From: Tillus elongatus
Taxonomy: Eukaryota; Arthropoda; Insecta; Coleoptera; Cleridae
Assembly: GCA_964006375.1 (NCBI GenBank)
Contig: OZ023269.1
Coordinates: 59,858,968-59,922,967 of the forward strand
Reading direction: 5' to 3'
DNA length: 64,000 nt
Shown: positions 11,954-25,078 of the stretch, one piece after another
How the letters are laid out: each line of letters starts with the position of its first letter
Position numbering within the stretch: position 1 is the stretch's first letter
Translations under genes and position numbers: made by a program
The notes under the pieces: generated by a model
What the model saw: the letters and a program-made list of their open reading frames with translations, nothing else
The model's database searches: none
Told to the model about the DNA's origin: nothing

Positions 11954-14037
11954 TTATATGTTGATATTCCTTTGGTGTCTCTCATTTTCTTCCCGCTTCT
12001 TCTGCTTCATAATATTCACCATCATGTTGTGAAGTGTATCCCAGCTTTCCCTAGATTCGATCATTTCAGGGATTATATTTGCTATAGTCAGCTTAGATTT
12101 TAATTTCGCCTCCACTTCTTCTCTTGCATCGCTCCATTTCGACACTCAAAGATCACATGTTCGACCGAGTCTACACTATTCACACAATACACACAGAGAT
12201 CGGATGTCTCCAGTCCCATTCTTTTAGTGTATGCGCCAAAAGATCCATGGCCCGTAAGGATCTGCGTCAGCCAAAAATCCAACTTCCGATGCTCGCACTT
12301 CACCCATGCCGTCAGGTCACCTATAAGAGACTTTGTCCACTGTCCTTTCTCAGTGTTGCTGTTCCACTCTTCCTGCCACTTTTTCATAATACGTTCCCTT
12401 ATATTGATTTTATCATCTTGACCAGCTTGGTGGATTTGTACCCTCTCTTCTACTTGTAGTTTTATGGGGATAATTCCTGTGATAACATTTAAAGCCTTTG
12501 TCGACACCGTTCTATACGCCGATGCAATACGCAACAAGGTCTTCCGTTGTACTCGCTCCAGCATTTCCCTATATCTTTTATATTTGAGGACACTATGCCA
12601 TATTGGTGCGCCATAAAGCACGATATTGTGCACTACGGTGCCCAAAACTGCCCTCTTCGAGCTGCTAGGGCCCCCTACGTTTGGAAACAATCTTGTCAAG
12701 ATGGAGACTCTGGTTTCGGCTTTTTTTACAGTTTCCACTACATGCTGTTTGAAAGTTCTTCCCTGGTCTACATATATTCCTAAGTACTTTACGGTGTTTT
12801 TTGGTTTTATGTTAAAGCAGATGTTGTTTCATTTTTCTTGCCGCTGCTCTCAGTTCCTCTATGGTGAATGGCACGACGGTTGTCTCTGTCTGATTTTCTT
12901 CCCAAGAGTCTTTTTCATTGGGAAATAGTCTGGATACTACGTTTCTTTTTATGTCAGGGTGCAGCTCATACGGAGTGACCAGCTTGAGTTCCTTTGTCAC
13001 TATTTTGTATGCACGTCCCCAAATGTCGTTTTCAAGCTTCTCGCATATTCGTTGCCAATGGTCTTTCTTAGATCTGCGGATGAGTTTTCTTAGCGTCTTC
13101 CTTTTTTCCTTGAGTTGAGCGTTTACTTCGATGAGCTTGTTGCTGTTTATATTCTTTTTCTTTAACAGTTTAGTCTGAGTACGTCTTATTTTATTACATT
13201 CGTCTCTTTTTCCTGAATGTCCGAGTTCCACCAGTAAGGGACTCTTATGGGGATCTTGTGTTCTCTCAGAAGGCTATCTTTGTAAGCTTCCCCAATTACC
13301 TTTGTGCACTCTTCCGGTGATGTGTGCATACTTTCATGACCAACTCTCAACTCCAGTGAGGCTCGAATCTCCCAATCCACATAGTGTTTTTGCGCACGTT
13401 GTGCGCCTTTTGTTTCTACGTCCCCCACTTCGAAGTAAATATATTTGTGGTCGGTGTTGCTGTCCATTTTTAACACTTCCCAATTCTTGAAAGACTTTGC
13501 GATTCTGTTGGACGCAGCAGTGATGTCTATGTGTGATTCACTAGAACCTCGAACAAAAGTCGAATCTCCATTATTCAAGACCACCAGATCCAGTGCTGAG
13601 AAATGGTCCATCCAGTAGTGGCCTTTTTGATCAGTTTTTGGTGCTCCCCATACCACCGATTTGGCATTTATATCACCAACCAGAACCACAGCATGGTGTC
13701 CGTTATCTGCTTCCTGCACTATTTTGTCCACCTCCGCCTTATATGTTTGCAGCGGAATATTTGGCGAAACATAGCACACTATCCACTTAACACTATCTGT
13801 TTTCACACACGCAAATCCTTTTCCCCGCACTACACCACTGACACTAAGATTTCTTTTTAAAAACCTAATCGCTACATCTGTTTTCTGATCCTTTATCCAG
13901 TTCTGGCTTGCTACTTGCTTTTTGTTGGGTTCACAAATTATTAACATGTCAATATCTATTTGCCTTGCCGTAGCTATTGCTAGATCCTGTGCTTCTTTAC
14001 CCCTCCCGACGTTGATTTGTAAAACTTTAATACCCAT
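11954..14037 (-). pseudogene. R1-clade ORF2 of element A: endonuclease and C-terminus, RT core deleted
   Basis: The ATG at 14037 overlaps the end of ORF1 by 11 nt. The apurinic/apyrimidinic endonuclease domain is readable over 14037-13300 (ICEPNKK, VGDINAK, SHIDIT and NTDHK motifs). A frameshift near 13200 leads to the linker (13231-12830) ending at FTIEELRAAARKMKQ, where RT should begin. The frame then jumps at about 12828 to the post-RT region (KYLGIYVD), so some 250 residues including the catalytic YADD are gone. The C-terminal part (12738-12100) has GAPIW and SYRTVSTKA blocks and a CVYC...HVIFEC zinc knuckle, then another frameshift near 12120. Confidence 0.8.
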
Positions 14038-16070
14038 CTTCTACCGTAACACTACTCGCTAGTCTAGGTCTTCCCTTTTTTTTGGCTCTATTCTTGTCCT
14101 CCGCTTCTTGGATTAGACGCTTGAAAAACGGACATCTAAACTGGTCCGCTCTATGGCCATTTTTTTTTTGCATTGTAAGCAGAACGCTAAGTCCTTGCAT
14201 TCTTTTGCCTTGTGCCCTTTCTTCCCACAATTCATGCATTCGACCTATCTGGGTTACTGCATTCCAGCTTCGTATGACCGAATTCTAGACATTTATAACA
14301 TCTTTTAAGGTATACCCTTTCTCTGATCTGGCACACAGCACAGCCTACTTTGATGTTTCGTCGTTTCAGCAACTGTGTGGCTACACTTTTTTCGACTTCG
14401 ACCGTAGCCACTTGGCTTTCTCGTCCCACCGGTCTTAAAGATGTCACCTGTATAAGTTCTTCACTTACTTGTGTGGCTGCTATGATGGCTTCAACTAGTT
14501 CTTCCTTCGTTGTGTCTTCATCGATGTTAGTTACATGCAGGGTTCTCATGGATTTTCTAAAACCCACCTTGATCCCATGCATTTTGTTGGTCATAGCTTT
14601 ACACAGTGCGCCCGCATTTGCTTTGTCCCCATCTATGACCACCCGAAGTTTTCCTAGCGCTGTTTGTCTTAGGTGTCTTACGGTTACCCCCATCTCTTTT
14701 ATGTCGACTTTACTTTTTACGCTTTTTACCAGGTCTGCGTAGCTGACCCCTTCTGCACTTACTATGAGCTCTTCCCTGGGAGCTCTTTTGATCTTACTAC
14801 TTTGTTCCCTTTTCTTGTTCTTTGGGAGCATGAGAGTAATATCTATTTGTGTGTGTCTGAACTCGCACTCGACAACTTTCCGGATCAAATCCATATTTAT
14901 TTCTGTTGGCGCCACTATTGCCATACTGTTGCTCTGACAGCTCCGCAGATCCGCTGCCTGCTCAAACATCTTTGCTACATTTTGCAACTCGTTTTGTTCC
15001 GTCTGGTGTGGCCAGAAGTAGAAAGTTTCCTTATTTTCTTTCTCCCCTCTCCTGGTAGAGATTTTTGTTCTTCTTATGAGAAAGTCGATTTTTCCTTTCT
15101 CTGCTGTTTCTTTTATAGTGGCCCCTAATTCCGGATATTTATCCAGCATTTGCTTTGTCATTCCTCTTTCCTCATTCTGCTCTTTAGTAGTTATGAGTAC
15201 AATATCCTTGCCGCAAGCGTTAGTTTTAACCGGGTTCCCTGTTTCCACTCTTGTTTTTTTTTTGTAGACCTCCTCTGGCCATTTATGAAACATTACTTGT
15301 TGCCATTGTTCAACTGTTTCTTCTTCTTCTATAACCCTGCGTATCATTTCTGTTTTCCTACCCGCTTCTTCAGTTGTCATATCCTCCATGTTAATTGTGT
15401 CTTGTGTCTGTGTGACAATGCTTCTTGTAGCCGATGGTGGTGCAGCTTTTTTTGTGTCCCTTGGGTATGTTTCCCATTCTACACACATATGGCTCAAGAT
15501 TTCTATGTTACGTGCTGTATCGTTTATTAGCTTTTTAATTTCGCTCTTTGTGTTTGGGATAGTCTTAACAAGGTTCTTGAGTTCAATTGTATTTCCTACC
15601 ACATTGTTTATCATTTTACGGAATTCCATGAATTGCTTTCTTGTTGGGCTTCCTTCTGCTTTCCTTTTCTTCGTTCCTGTAGAATCTTCTTGACTTTTAG
15701 CAGCACTCCGCATCTTACTTTCTTGGTGGAACAGATCCCCTATTGAGCCGCTTCGATATCGAGGTGGCGACCGCGTGATCGAATCCCTTCTTTTGAAGGG
15801 GTCTAGGTCCCGCCACTCTATCTCCTTTTTAGCGCTCTTGGGTTTTATTTCCTTTCTCTGCCTGTCCTCTTCCTTTCCAGTAGTGGTATCCAGAGCACCG
15901 GCCTGGTCTCCTACCAGTTGCTCATAGCGGACGCAGTCTGACGGTCGGGGGGAGCCCGCTCTCCCACTCTCCACTCCGACCGGTACTGGGGTATCCCTCC
16001 CCTGCACCGTAAACTCTTTTTCTTTGTTTGTGTCAGCCATATTTTTTCTTTTTGTCAAATCCATTTCCAT
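14027..16070 (-). pseudogene. R1-clade ORF1 (gag-like) of element A, frameshifted in the zinc knuckles
   Basis: The frame is open from ATG 16070 for 612 codons to 14232. The N-terminus has TPVPVG, a RAGSPRP block and DPFKRRDSI followed by RSPP. A coiled-coil-like basic centre and an RRM-like gag segment (SYADLVKSVKSKV, LHVTNIDEDTTKEEL) follow. The first CCHC (CYKCLEFGHTKLEC) is in frame. The second and third knuckles (14239-14110) lie in other frames because of small indels, one in an A run near 14162-14170. ORF1 proteins of this clade bind the element RNA and guide it to the target. Confidence 0.8.
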
Positions 16071-16394
16071 TGCCAGTCGTCATTAGGTAATCTTAGTTTA
16101 AAGCGTTAAATGAAATGACGCCTTGCCCTCGGACAACCTAATAGCGTCGGTGTCAGAAAAGAACAAGAGTCGGCCGACAGTAGGAGAAATAGAAGTTTGG
16201 CCAGATAGGAAAGATGAAAGTGGAGGGATCTCACCCAAGACAAGTTGAAGAAAGGTGAGTATCCAGCTCAGGTGTGTATGGTGGTCATGTGTATGTGTAT
16301 GAGTATGTAAGTATGTGTTTGTGCTCGCGTGTGGTGTGGTGTGTGCACCCCCGTAGTCGCCATCCACGTACTCACAAGCGGCGAGCCCCTGGGG

Positions 16395-16396
<2 letters not shown>
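16071..16396 (-). promoter_or_regulatory. 5' UTR of element A, shared with families C-G and I
   Basis: About 325 bp before ORF1 that match the 5' UTRs at 22717-23036, 34843-35162 and 43664-43969 almost base for base, although the ORFs are strongly diverged. Non-LTR elements carry an internal promoter at this position; that role is inferred from the family. Confidence 0.6.

Positions 16397-16448
<52 letters not shown>
16397..16448 (+). repeat. (GTA)n between elements A and B
   Basis: About 17 GTA units joining the 5' end of A to the poly(T) of B. Confidence 0.9.
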
Positions 16449-16449
<1 letters not shown>

Positions 16450-17549
16450 TTTTTTTATATATATATAAGAGGGGAAACCGCCTGGCGAAGGATGCTGGCT
16501 CATGGGCTTCCAATGCATCCAACAGTGTCGGGCGCTACTCCGACTAAAACCCCTCCTTCTTCACTATCCATTTCGGTACTGCTTTGTGGCATATCTTCAA
16601 AATGGTAGTTGCCTAGCACTTACTGTCTTTCCGCTCGCTCCTTCGTCTCCATTATTGCTTTCGCCATCGTCTTCACGGCATTCCAGCCCTCGCGGTCTGT
16701 CAACATTTCGGCACCCAGCCTATTTGCTGTCAACGTTCTGTCCAGTCTTCTGTCTACCTCTTGCCTCTCTATTTGCCACTCTGGGCATTCAAAAAGTGTA
16801 TGCTCCACCGTGTCAATTGCTGAGCAATATATGCACTTGTTGCTTTCAGTTTTTCCCATCTTTTTTGCGTAACTTCTGAATCTTCCGTGCCCTGTAAGGA
16901 TTTGTGTCACGAAGTAGTCCACGTTTCGGTGCTTACATTTTATCCAGAGTCTTATGTTAGGAATACATTTCTTCGTCCACTGGGCCACTGTGTCGTTCTC
17001 GTCCCATCGACATTGCCATTCGTCTAGAATGTCTTCTCTTATCGTAGCTCTTTCTTGTTTGTTATCTCCAACCACCCTCTGATGTATGAGACATCTTTCC
17101 TTTGCTTGCAGGTCAATAGGTATAGTTCCGCCTATAACCTGCAGAGCTTCTGTTGATACAGTCCGATATGAGCAGGTTACTCTCAACAACAGTTTCCGCT
17201 GAACTCTCTCCATCGCTAACCTGTAGCATTTTCTCTCCAGTGCTGGATACCAGACAGGAGCCGCATACAGCAGTATAGAGTATACAGCCTTACACAAAAA
17301 TTGTCGCTTGATGGTCCGTGGTCCGCCTATATTTGGCATTAGTCTAGTCAGGGCTGCTGTCTTCTCTTCCGCCTTTTTGGTCGCGGTGCGGATGTGTTCA
17401 CCATAGGTGTTATTATCATCTATCATTACTCCCAAGTATCGAACTGCTCTCTTGGGCACAATCGTAGTCTCCTTCAGTTGAAATCGAAGGTTGTTTCTTT
17501 TTCTTGGCCCTTTCATAACGACTGCCTCAGTTTTGTGTGGAGCTAACTT

Positions 17550-17551
<2 letters not shown>
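16449..17551 (-). mobile_element. 5'-truncated R1-clade element B
   Basis: 3' UTR nearly identical to that of element A (starting GAGGGGAAACCGCC on the plus strand), with a tail of eight T followed by a short TA run. The coding part covers only the ORF2 C-terminus, and the 5' end is cut at about 17551 directly against GTA repeats. Confidence 0.85.
16620..17550 (-). pseudogene. ORF2 C-terminal fragment of element B
   Basis: Open from the truncation point (LAPHKTEAVVMKG) to the stop at 16620. It has the post-RT block VRYLGVMIDD, then MPNIGGPR, AAPVW and SYRTVSTEA, and the C-terminal zinc knuckle CIYC...HTLFEC typical of R1-clade ORF2. Endonuclease and RT are missing because of 5' truncation during reverse transcription. 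The first residues in the longest open frame come from the microsatellite and are not part of the element. Confidence 0.8.

Positions 17552-17585
<34 letters not shown>
17552..17585 (+). repeat. (GTA)n between elements B and C
   Basis: About 11 units, ending GTAG|T at the poly(T) of C. Confidence 0.9.
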
Positions 17586-17586
<1 letters not shown>

Positions 17587-17825
17587 TTTTTTTTTTTTCC
17601 TATGGTGGAGGTGAATGCATTTACGCAGACCAGTCCCTGGTTCTTCCACAATCAGTCGCCAGCTGGTACTGTGGGACTCCCCTTCCCTCCAGGTCAGGAC
17701 TACCCACTAAACACCCCCCATATTCATAGAGATGTGACGGAATCACCCTTAGGTATTGCTTCATCACACCCTACTCCATGTTGTTTTTTCCTTTTCTCTT
17801 CCCTTTTTTTTTTCTCTGATTTCCC

Positions 17826-20735
17826 TTATTCCCTTTGTTCGGCTTCCTTAAGTATTAAGATTTCCCTAATGAGTTTGGCAATAGCCTCCCACTTCGCTGG
17901 TGCTTCAAGCATGTGATCTATAATGTTTCTGGTTGTCAAACTACCTCCAATTTCTATTGCAGTCCTCTCTCTCACCTCGGTCCATCTGCTACACTCCAAA
18001 ATTGTATGCCCGGCAGAGTCTTCTTCTCCACAGTAGTAGCATCTGTCGCTTTCTACGATCTTCATTTTATTCAGGTATTTTCCGAATCTACCGTGGCCAG
18101 TTAAAAATTGCGTTAAGTGATAGTTCACCTCGCCATGTTTCCGTGTTAACCAGGGTACTATTTCTGGAATGAGTTCCTTGGTCCACTGAGCGGTCCTGGT
18201 TTCCTCGCTCCATTCTGCCTGCCACTCTGCCAGTGTCGTCAGTCGTGCCCTTGTTCTCTGCCCTTGTCTATTTTCGTTCTTTTCATATGACCGTTCCCTG
18301 ATCAGTAGGTGAATAGGTATCACCCCTGCCACCACTTGCACTGCTTTTGTAGATACTGTCCTATATGAGGAGGATATTCTAATTGCCGCTTTTCGCTGCA
18401 CACTTTCCAAAATGCGTCTGTATCTTGCCATCTCCGCCCAGTCCTTCCAAACAGGTGCTCCATAGAGAATAATAGAATTCACCACACTGCAGAGGATTCT
18501 TCTACTACTCGCCCTTGGGCCGCCAATATTAGGCATTAGTCGACTCAGGGCTGCTGCAACTTTCTCAGCTTTCTGTGCTACTTCTCGAATGTGCTTACTC
18601 ATGCTCATATTATGCCCCAGCTGAATCCCAAGGTACCTCAGAGATCTACTGGAGTTGATGTTCTTTCCTCCTATGTTGACTTCAATCGTCTTTACGGTTC
18701 TCCTTCCATTTAGGATTATGATCTCTGTTTTCTGCGGGGCTAGCTCGAGGCCTTTTTTGTGCATCCAAATCTCTACCAGGCCAACAGTCCATGCTATCTT
18801 TTCCTCTATCTCTACCTTATCTTTCCCACAAACAGCCAGCGCCAAATCGTCGGCATACCCAACGATAGTTGTGCCGTCTGGCACCGGGAGCTTCAGGACG
18901 TCGTCATAATAGAGGTTCCACAGGGTAGGCCCCAGTACAGAACCTTGGGGTACACCACTTGTGATACTCATCGTGTGTGTTCCAATCAGTATTATCCTGT
19001 TTTCCAGGTAGCTGCACAGTAATTTTATCAGGTACAGTGGGATCTTCCGTCTTTCCAGTTCACCGACTACCCCTTCCCATGGGACGGTGTTGAAGGCATT
19101 CCTCACATCCAACGTAACAAGAGCCATATAGCTACTTGTATTCTTCGAGTCCTTTACGATCCCACTTACCTTCTGTATAGCATCTAGTGTAGAATGTCCC
19201 TTTCTGAAGCCATACTGTGTGGGTGCAAATCCCCCTCTCTGCTCTATTTCATTCAGCAATCTCCCGTTTAGGATTTGCTCAAAAAGTTTGGCATCCGAGT
19301 CAATGAGACTGAGTGGGCGATATGACTTTCCTCCAGCCTTCTCTATCAGAATTAGCCTAGCTGTCTTCCATTCCTCGGGAAAAGTACCTTCCTTTAACAG
19401 CTTATTGTAGATCTGAGTGAGTAGTTCAGGTCTTTCTGTTGCCAACAACTTAATCACATCCGAGGGGACTCCATCTGGGCCTGCAGCTTTCCCTGCTTTC
19501 ATCCTACGTCCAGCTTCTCTAACCTCTTCCTCACTACACATTTTAATATTTTCAGGTGTTAATTCGATACTAGGCCACCTCTTAATTATATGTTTTGGAA
19601 ATAGCTTTCTTGCTATCTGCACCTGTTCGTCCTCTGTGCATGTATTTACTGGGTGCATCCGGAGTTTGCCTAGGACTATCTGATATCCTTTGCCCCATAT
19701 ATCCTCATCAATCTCTTTGCACAGGAGTTTCCAAGCCTGCAGTTTTGAATTTGCAATCGCTTTTTTCAGTTCATTGCGGCATTGGTTATATTGGGCGCGC
19801 AGTTGGTGTTTTGAGGCCTCGTCAATATTACTTCTTCTATTGGCTCTCGTCACCTCTCTCTTTGCTTTTAGACTCTTTTTTCTTAACTCTGAGATTTCTG
19901 AGTTCCACCAATAAGCACCTCTCCTTCCGGTAGTAAGGCGTCTCTTAGGTAGTACTGCATTGCATGCGCTGCTTACCGCATTTCTCAAGCCTTTTACATT
20001 CTGGGTGAAATCGGGTCGTTTACATTCCTCTTCAAGCTTTTGGAGCAATGGATTTCTTTTCTCTTCTTTAAATCGCCACCCCGTAAGTTGAATGTGCTGG
20101 TCCGGTCTTCGCCCCTTGTGCTCTATCTCTATGTGGATGTTTCTGTGGTAGCTGAGGTTTTCCTCGTCTCCTACCTGCCACCTGGTCACATCTTTTGCCA
20201 TATTAGAGGTGCAGATCGTGATATCTATGAAGGAGCTTCCTCCGTTCCTTTCAAACGTAGGCTTCTGACCATCGTTAAGTATTGTCAGATCACCACTGCT
20301 TATCCATTCTGCTAGTGCCACTCCTTTGCGGTCCTCTATAGGAGACCCCCAGCAATATGCCTTCGCGTTAAAGTCGCCTCCTATCAGAATCCTTTTTGTA
20401 TGCCTTCTCGCACTTAGATCTAGGTCATCTATAAACTGTCTAAAACCTTCTGCTCCTGTTGCAGGTGACAAATAGCACGAATAGAAAACTGTTTCTTGGG
20501 TTTCCAGCCATACATATCCCATCCCACTACCGGTTTTATGTCTGTTTATTTTGCTATCTGCTAAATAAATTGCTGCATCAGTATTCCTATCTGTAATCCA
20601 TCTAGGGTGTTGCCTTGTCATATTTTTGTTTGGTTCAGCAACCAGTGCGAGAGCTATTCCCTCAGCAGCGCATGTGTGTATGAGTAAATCCACCGCCCTT
20701 TTGCATCTGTCCACGTTAACTTGGATTAGTTTCAT
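17826..20735 (-). CDS. R1-clade ORF2 of element C: endonuclease and reverse transcriptase
   Basis: 969 codons, intact; ATG at 20735 overlaps the ORF1 stop as ATGA. The order is APE-type endonuclease (about 1-220: N at VNVD, E of AEPNKN near 35, GGDFNAK near 117, SFIDIT, SYHRNIHIE near 195), linker, RT (about 440-700: RPLSLID, TLDVRNAFN, SGVPQGSVLGP, catalytic GYADDLA near 624), then YLGIQLG, GAPVW, SYRTVSTKA and a C-terminal CYYC...HTILEC zinc knuckle near 898-914. The endonuclease nicks the target and the RT copies element RNA from the nick. The elements' consistent position in GTA repeats implies the specificity lies in this endonuclease and its partners. Confidence 0.9.
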   Translation of the reverse strand: MKLIQVNVDRCKRAVDLLIHTCAAEGIALALVAEPNKNMTRQHPRWITDRNTDAAIYLADSKINRHKTGSGMGYVWLETQETVFYSCYLSPATGAEGFRQFIDDLDLSARRHTKRILIGGDFNAKAYCWGSPIEDRKGVALAEWISSGDLTILNDGQKPTFERNGGSSFIDITICTSNMAKDVTRWQVGDEENLSYHRNIHIEIEHKGRRPDQHIQLTGWRFKEEKRNPLLQKLEEECKRPDFTQNVKGLRNAVSSACNAVLPKRRLTTGRRGAYWWNSEISELRKKSLKAKREVTRANRRSNIDEASKHQLRAQYNQCRNELKKAIANSKLQAWKLLCKEIDEDIWGKGYQIVLGKLRMHPVNTCTEDEQVQIARKLFPKHIIKRWPSIELTPENIKMCSEEEVREAGRRMKAGKAAGPDGVPSDVIKLLATERPELLTQIYNKLLKEGTFPEEWKTARLILIEKAGGKSYRPLSLIDSDAKLFEQILNGRLLNEIEQRGGFAPTQYGFRKGHSTLDAIQKVSGIVKDSKNTSSYMALVTLDVRNAFNTVPWEGVVGELERRKIPLYLIKLLCSYLENRIILIGTHTMSITSGVPQGSVLGPTLWNLYYDDVLKLPVPDGTTIVGYADDLALAVCGKDKVEIEEKIAWTVGLVEIWMHKKGLELAPQKTEIIILNGRRTVKTIEVNIGGKNINSSRSLRYLGIQLGHNMSMSKHIREVAQKAEKVAAALSRLMPNIGGPRASSRRILCSVVNSIILYGAPVWKDWAEMARYRRILESVQRKAAIRISSSYRTVSTKAVQVVAGVIPIHLLIRERSYEKNENRQGQRTRARLTTLAEWQAEWSEETRTAQWTKELIPEIVPWLTRKHGEVNYHLTQFLTGHGRFGKYLNKMKIVESDRCYYCGEEDSAGHTILECSRWTEVRERTAIEIGGSLTTRNIIDHMLEAPAKWEAIAKLIREILILKEAEQRE

Positions 20736-22716
20736 TGTGTTGTTGTCCTTTTCAACTTCTCCTTCTTTTCATTTTCTACAATTTTTCTAAATTCTGGGCA
20801 CCGAGTGGTTTCTGCCTTGTGTCCTTCCACATTGCAGAGGTAGCATCTTGGTTCGTTTTGGCAATCTCGCTTCTGGTGGCCTATTTCTCCACACTTATAG
20901 CACATGTCTGCAGCGTCCTTAATTCCACACTTGGCCGCTGTGTGTCCCACCCTGTGACATCTGTAGCACCTTGTTGGGGAGCTGATTTCTCTAATTCTCC
21001 ATCTGTGCCATCCATCACCAATCACTCTTTTTTTAATAAGGAGTTGGGCTAACTCTTGCTGTAGAGTTATAAAAGCATACTTCACACCATTCTTGTTAGC
21101 CTTTTCGGCTAGTCTTAGTTGCATCTTTTCCTCTAATTGGTTATCTGCAATTTCTCTTTGCAGGATTCTCTGTACATCTTCTCTCTCTGTCGTCTCATCA
21201 ATGTCCAAGAGTATAACAGTTTGCTTTCTCTGTTTCCTATCAACATCTGCTTTACCTTCTAGTTTTGTGGACAACAGTTCAGTAAAGGCTTGCCGACTCT
21301 TTTCTTCATTACCCCTTATCCTAAGTTGCACATTACCACTACTTGTCTTATGCATTCTTTCAATTGTTATGCTTTCAGCATTTACCTCTCTTTTCATATT
21401 TTTTATATGTCCGCGTATGTTATTCCATCTCGGGGTTTCACTATTATAGTGTCTCTATTCTTTGCTTTCCCTCTTATGATTGTTTTCATACCACCATGAG
21501 GATGTGACTTGTTTGTGTTGCTATCCACTTGACTTTCAGCTTTTTTATTCCCCTTAGTCTTGTAGAGTGTTATGCCTTGTTTTTCTTTTCTATAAACGTA
21601 TTCCAAAATTTTTCTTAGGCAAACTTCATCCACCCCCTTTGTCGCTCGGCAGATGGGTGCATCCCTTTTGTTTCTGTTGGTTATTCCTATAACCTCGAGA
21701 AGGTTATTTTTTAGGGCTGTTTTATCTAACAGTAAGTCTTCCTCCCCTATCATTATCAGATAGGTGTATCTTTCGATGTTGTCCGCAGTATCTTCTCCTT
21801 CACCAGTGATTATTCTACTTGATGTAACGCAACACATCATTTTTCCTACTTCTAGTTTGTTCTCTTCTAGAATAGTCTCTATCTGTGGATTGTTGTCAGT
21901 AATATGTTTCATTTGGGTATTACTCATTTCAGCACCCTTTTTGAGGATGATCATTTGATCTTTTTGGGAACTTGCATCCTCTTTGGTAACCTGACATTTT
22001 TTATATGCCCCCTCCGGCCATTTGAGCTCTATTAATTCTTGTAGCTCTCTTTCACCGAGATCATTATTCAAAGCATCCTCTATTCGGTTTATTAACCTTT
22101 CCTTTTCTACTTGTTTCTCATTCCCTGGTTGGGTGCTTATTTCCTTTGTTGCTTTTTTAACGCTTCCTTGCTCTTGGTCTTTGGTGCTTGCTGTGTACTC
22201 CTGGATAAGTTCCTCAATAAACTTGGTTGCAACGGGCATTCTTTTCGAATATCTATCGAGTTTGCCTATGGCTGACTTTATTTCCATCTTCGTATTCGGG
22301 ATCTTGATTGTTAATGCTTGGAGAAACTCCGCTTCCCTTGTGGTCTTTTGTATCAGGTCTTTAAGCAGGGCATTCTCTTTTTCAATTCGTTGTATAAATT
22401 TCCACGCCTCTTCTGTCTCCATCCGCTTTTTTTCTGGTGTTTCCACTCTTTTTCGTTTGTTCTCTCTTCCTGCCTGTTCAGTACTGCTGTACTCGGTAGC
22501 GCTTGGTTCAGATTTTTCCTCCTTCCTGACTGGGGATCTCTGTATAGAGTCCCTCCTCACAAAGGGGTCATAATTACCATCCTGTAGGTGCAATGACAAA
22601 TTGTCCCCCCCAGAATCCGTGGGACAGCCCTCTTGCAGAGAGGGGTGGGATTCCCCGGCATCGCCGGTACCCACCTGGGGTATCACTTCCGCGCGTTTAT
22701 CTGTCATCTCATCCAT
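20732..22716 (-). pseudogene. R1-clade ORF1 of element C, one-base frameshift
   Basis: Same protein as ORF1 of element G (661 codons) but split into 437 and 221 codons by loss of one T in a T run near 21406. The N-terminal part has the DPFVRRDSI motif and the coiled-coil region. The C-terminal part has three zinc knuckles (CYRCHRVGHTAAKC, CYKCGEIGHQKRDC, CYLCNVEGHKAETTRC). Because C is otherwise nearly identical to G, the frameshift is very young, or it is an assembly error in a homopolymer. Confidence 0.85.
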
Positions 22717-23036
22717 TGTGCGAATTTTGGCTTTTTGGTTTAAAGCGGGAAATGAAATGGCACCTAGCCCTCGGATACCCTAATAGCGTCGGTGCCAGAA
22801 AAGAACAAGAGTCGGCCGACAGTAGGAGAATTAGAAGTTTGGCCAGATAGGAAAGATGAAAGTAGAGGGATCTCACCCAAGACAAGTTGAAGAAAGGTGA
22901 GTATCCAGCTCAGGTGTGTATGGTGGTCATGTGTATGTGAATGAGTATGTAAGTATGTGTTTGTGCTCGCGTGTGGTGTGGTGTGTGCACCCCCGTAGTC
23001 GCCATCCACGTACTCGCAAGCGGCGAGCCCTTGGGG
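22717..23036 (-). promoter_or_regulatory. 5' UTR of element C
   Basis: About 320 bp, nearly identical to the 5' UTR of G and strikingly similar to those of the diverged elements A and I. Confidence 0.6.
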
Positions 23037-23037
23037 T

Positions 23038-25078
<2,041 letters not shown>

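Larger units (their letters stand above)
11767..16396 (-). mobile_element. R1-clade non-LTR retrotransposon, element A (family A/B), internally deleted
   Basis: Minus-strand element from a 5' end at about 16396 (CCCCC/AGGGGC edge against GTA repeats) to an 18-nt poly(A) at 11784-11767 followed by CTA repeats. It has 5' UTR, ORF1 (16070 to about 14027), ORF2 (14037-11954) and a 3' UTR. ORF2 lacks the RT core, and both ORFs carry frameshifts, so it is non-autonomous. It shares its 3' UTR type with element B. Confidence 0.85.
17586..23036 (-). mobile_element. Full-length R1-clade element C with frameshifted ORF1
   Basis: Complete structure on the minus strand: 5' end TTGGGG edge at 23036, 5' UTR (23036-22717), ORF1, ORF2, 3' UTR with the CCTATGGTGG edge at 17600, then 14 T. 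About 5.45 kb. Nearly identical to elements F and G. A single missing T near 21406 breaks ORF1. Confidence 0.9.

Noticed and set aside
22022..22573. 183-codon plus-strand ORF (also at 34148-34699) and many similar ORFs opposite ORF1/ORF2
   Set aside because: They are antisense shadows of the retrotransposon ORFs; recurrence in each copy only reflects copy identity.
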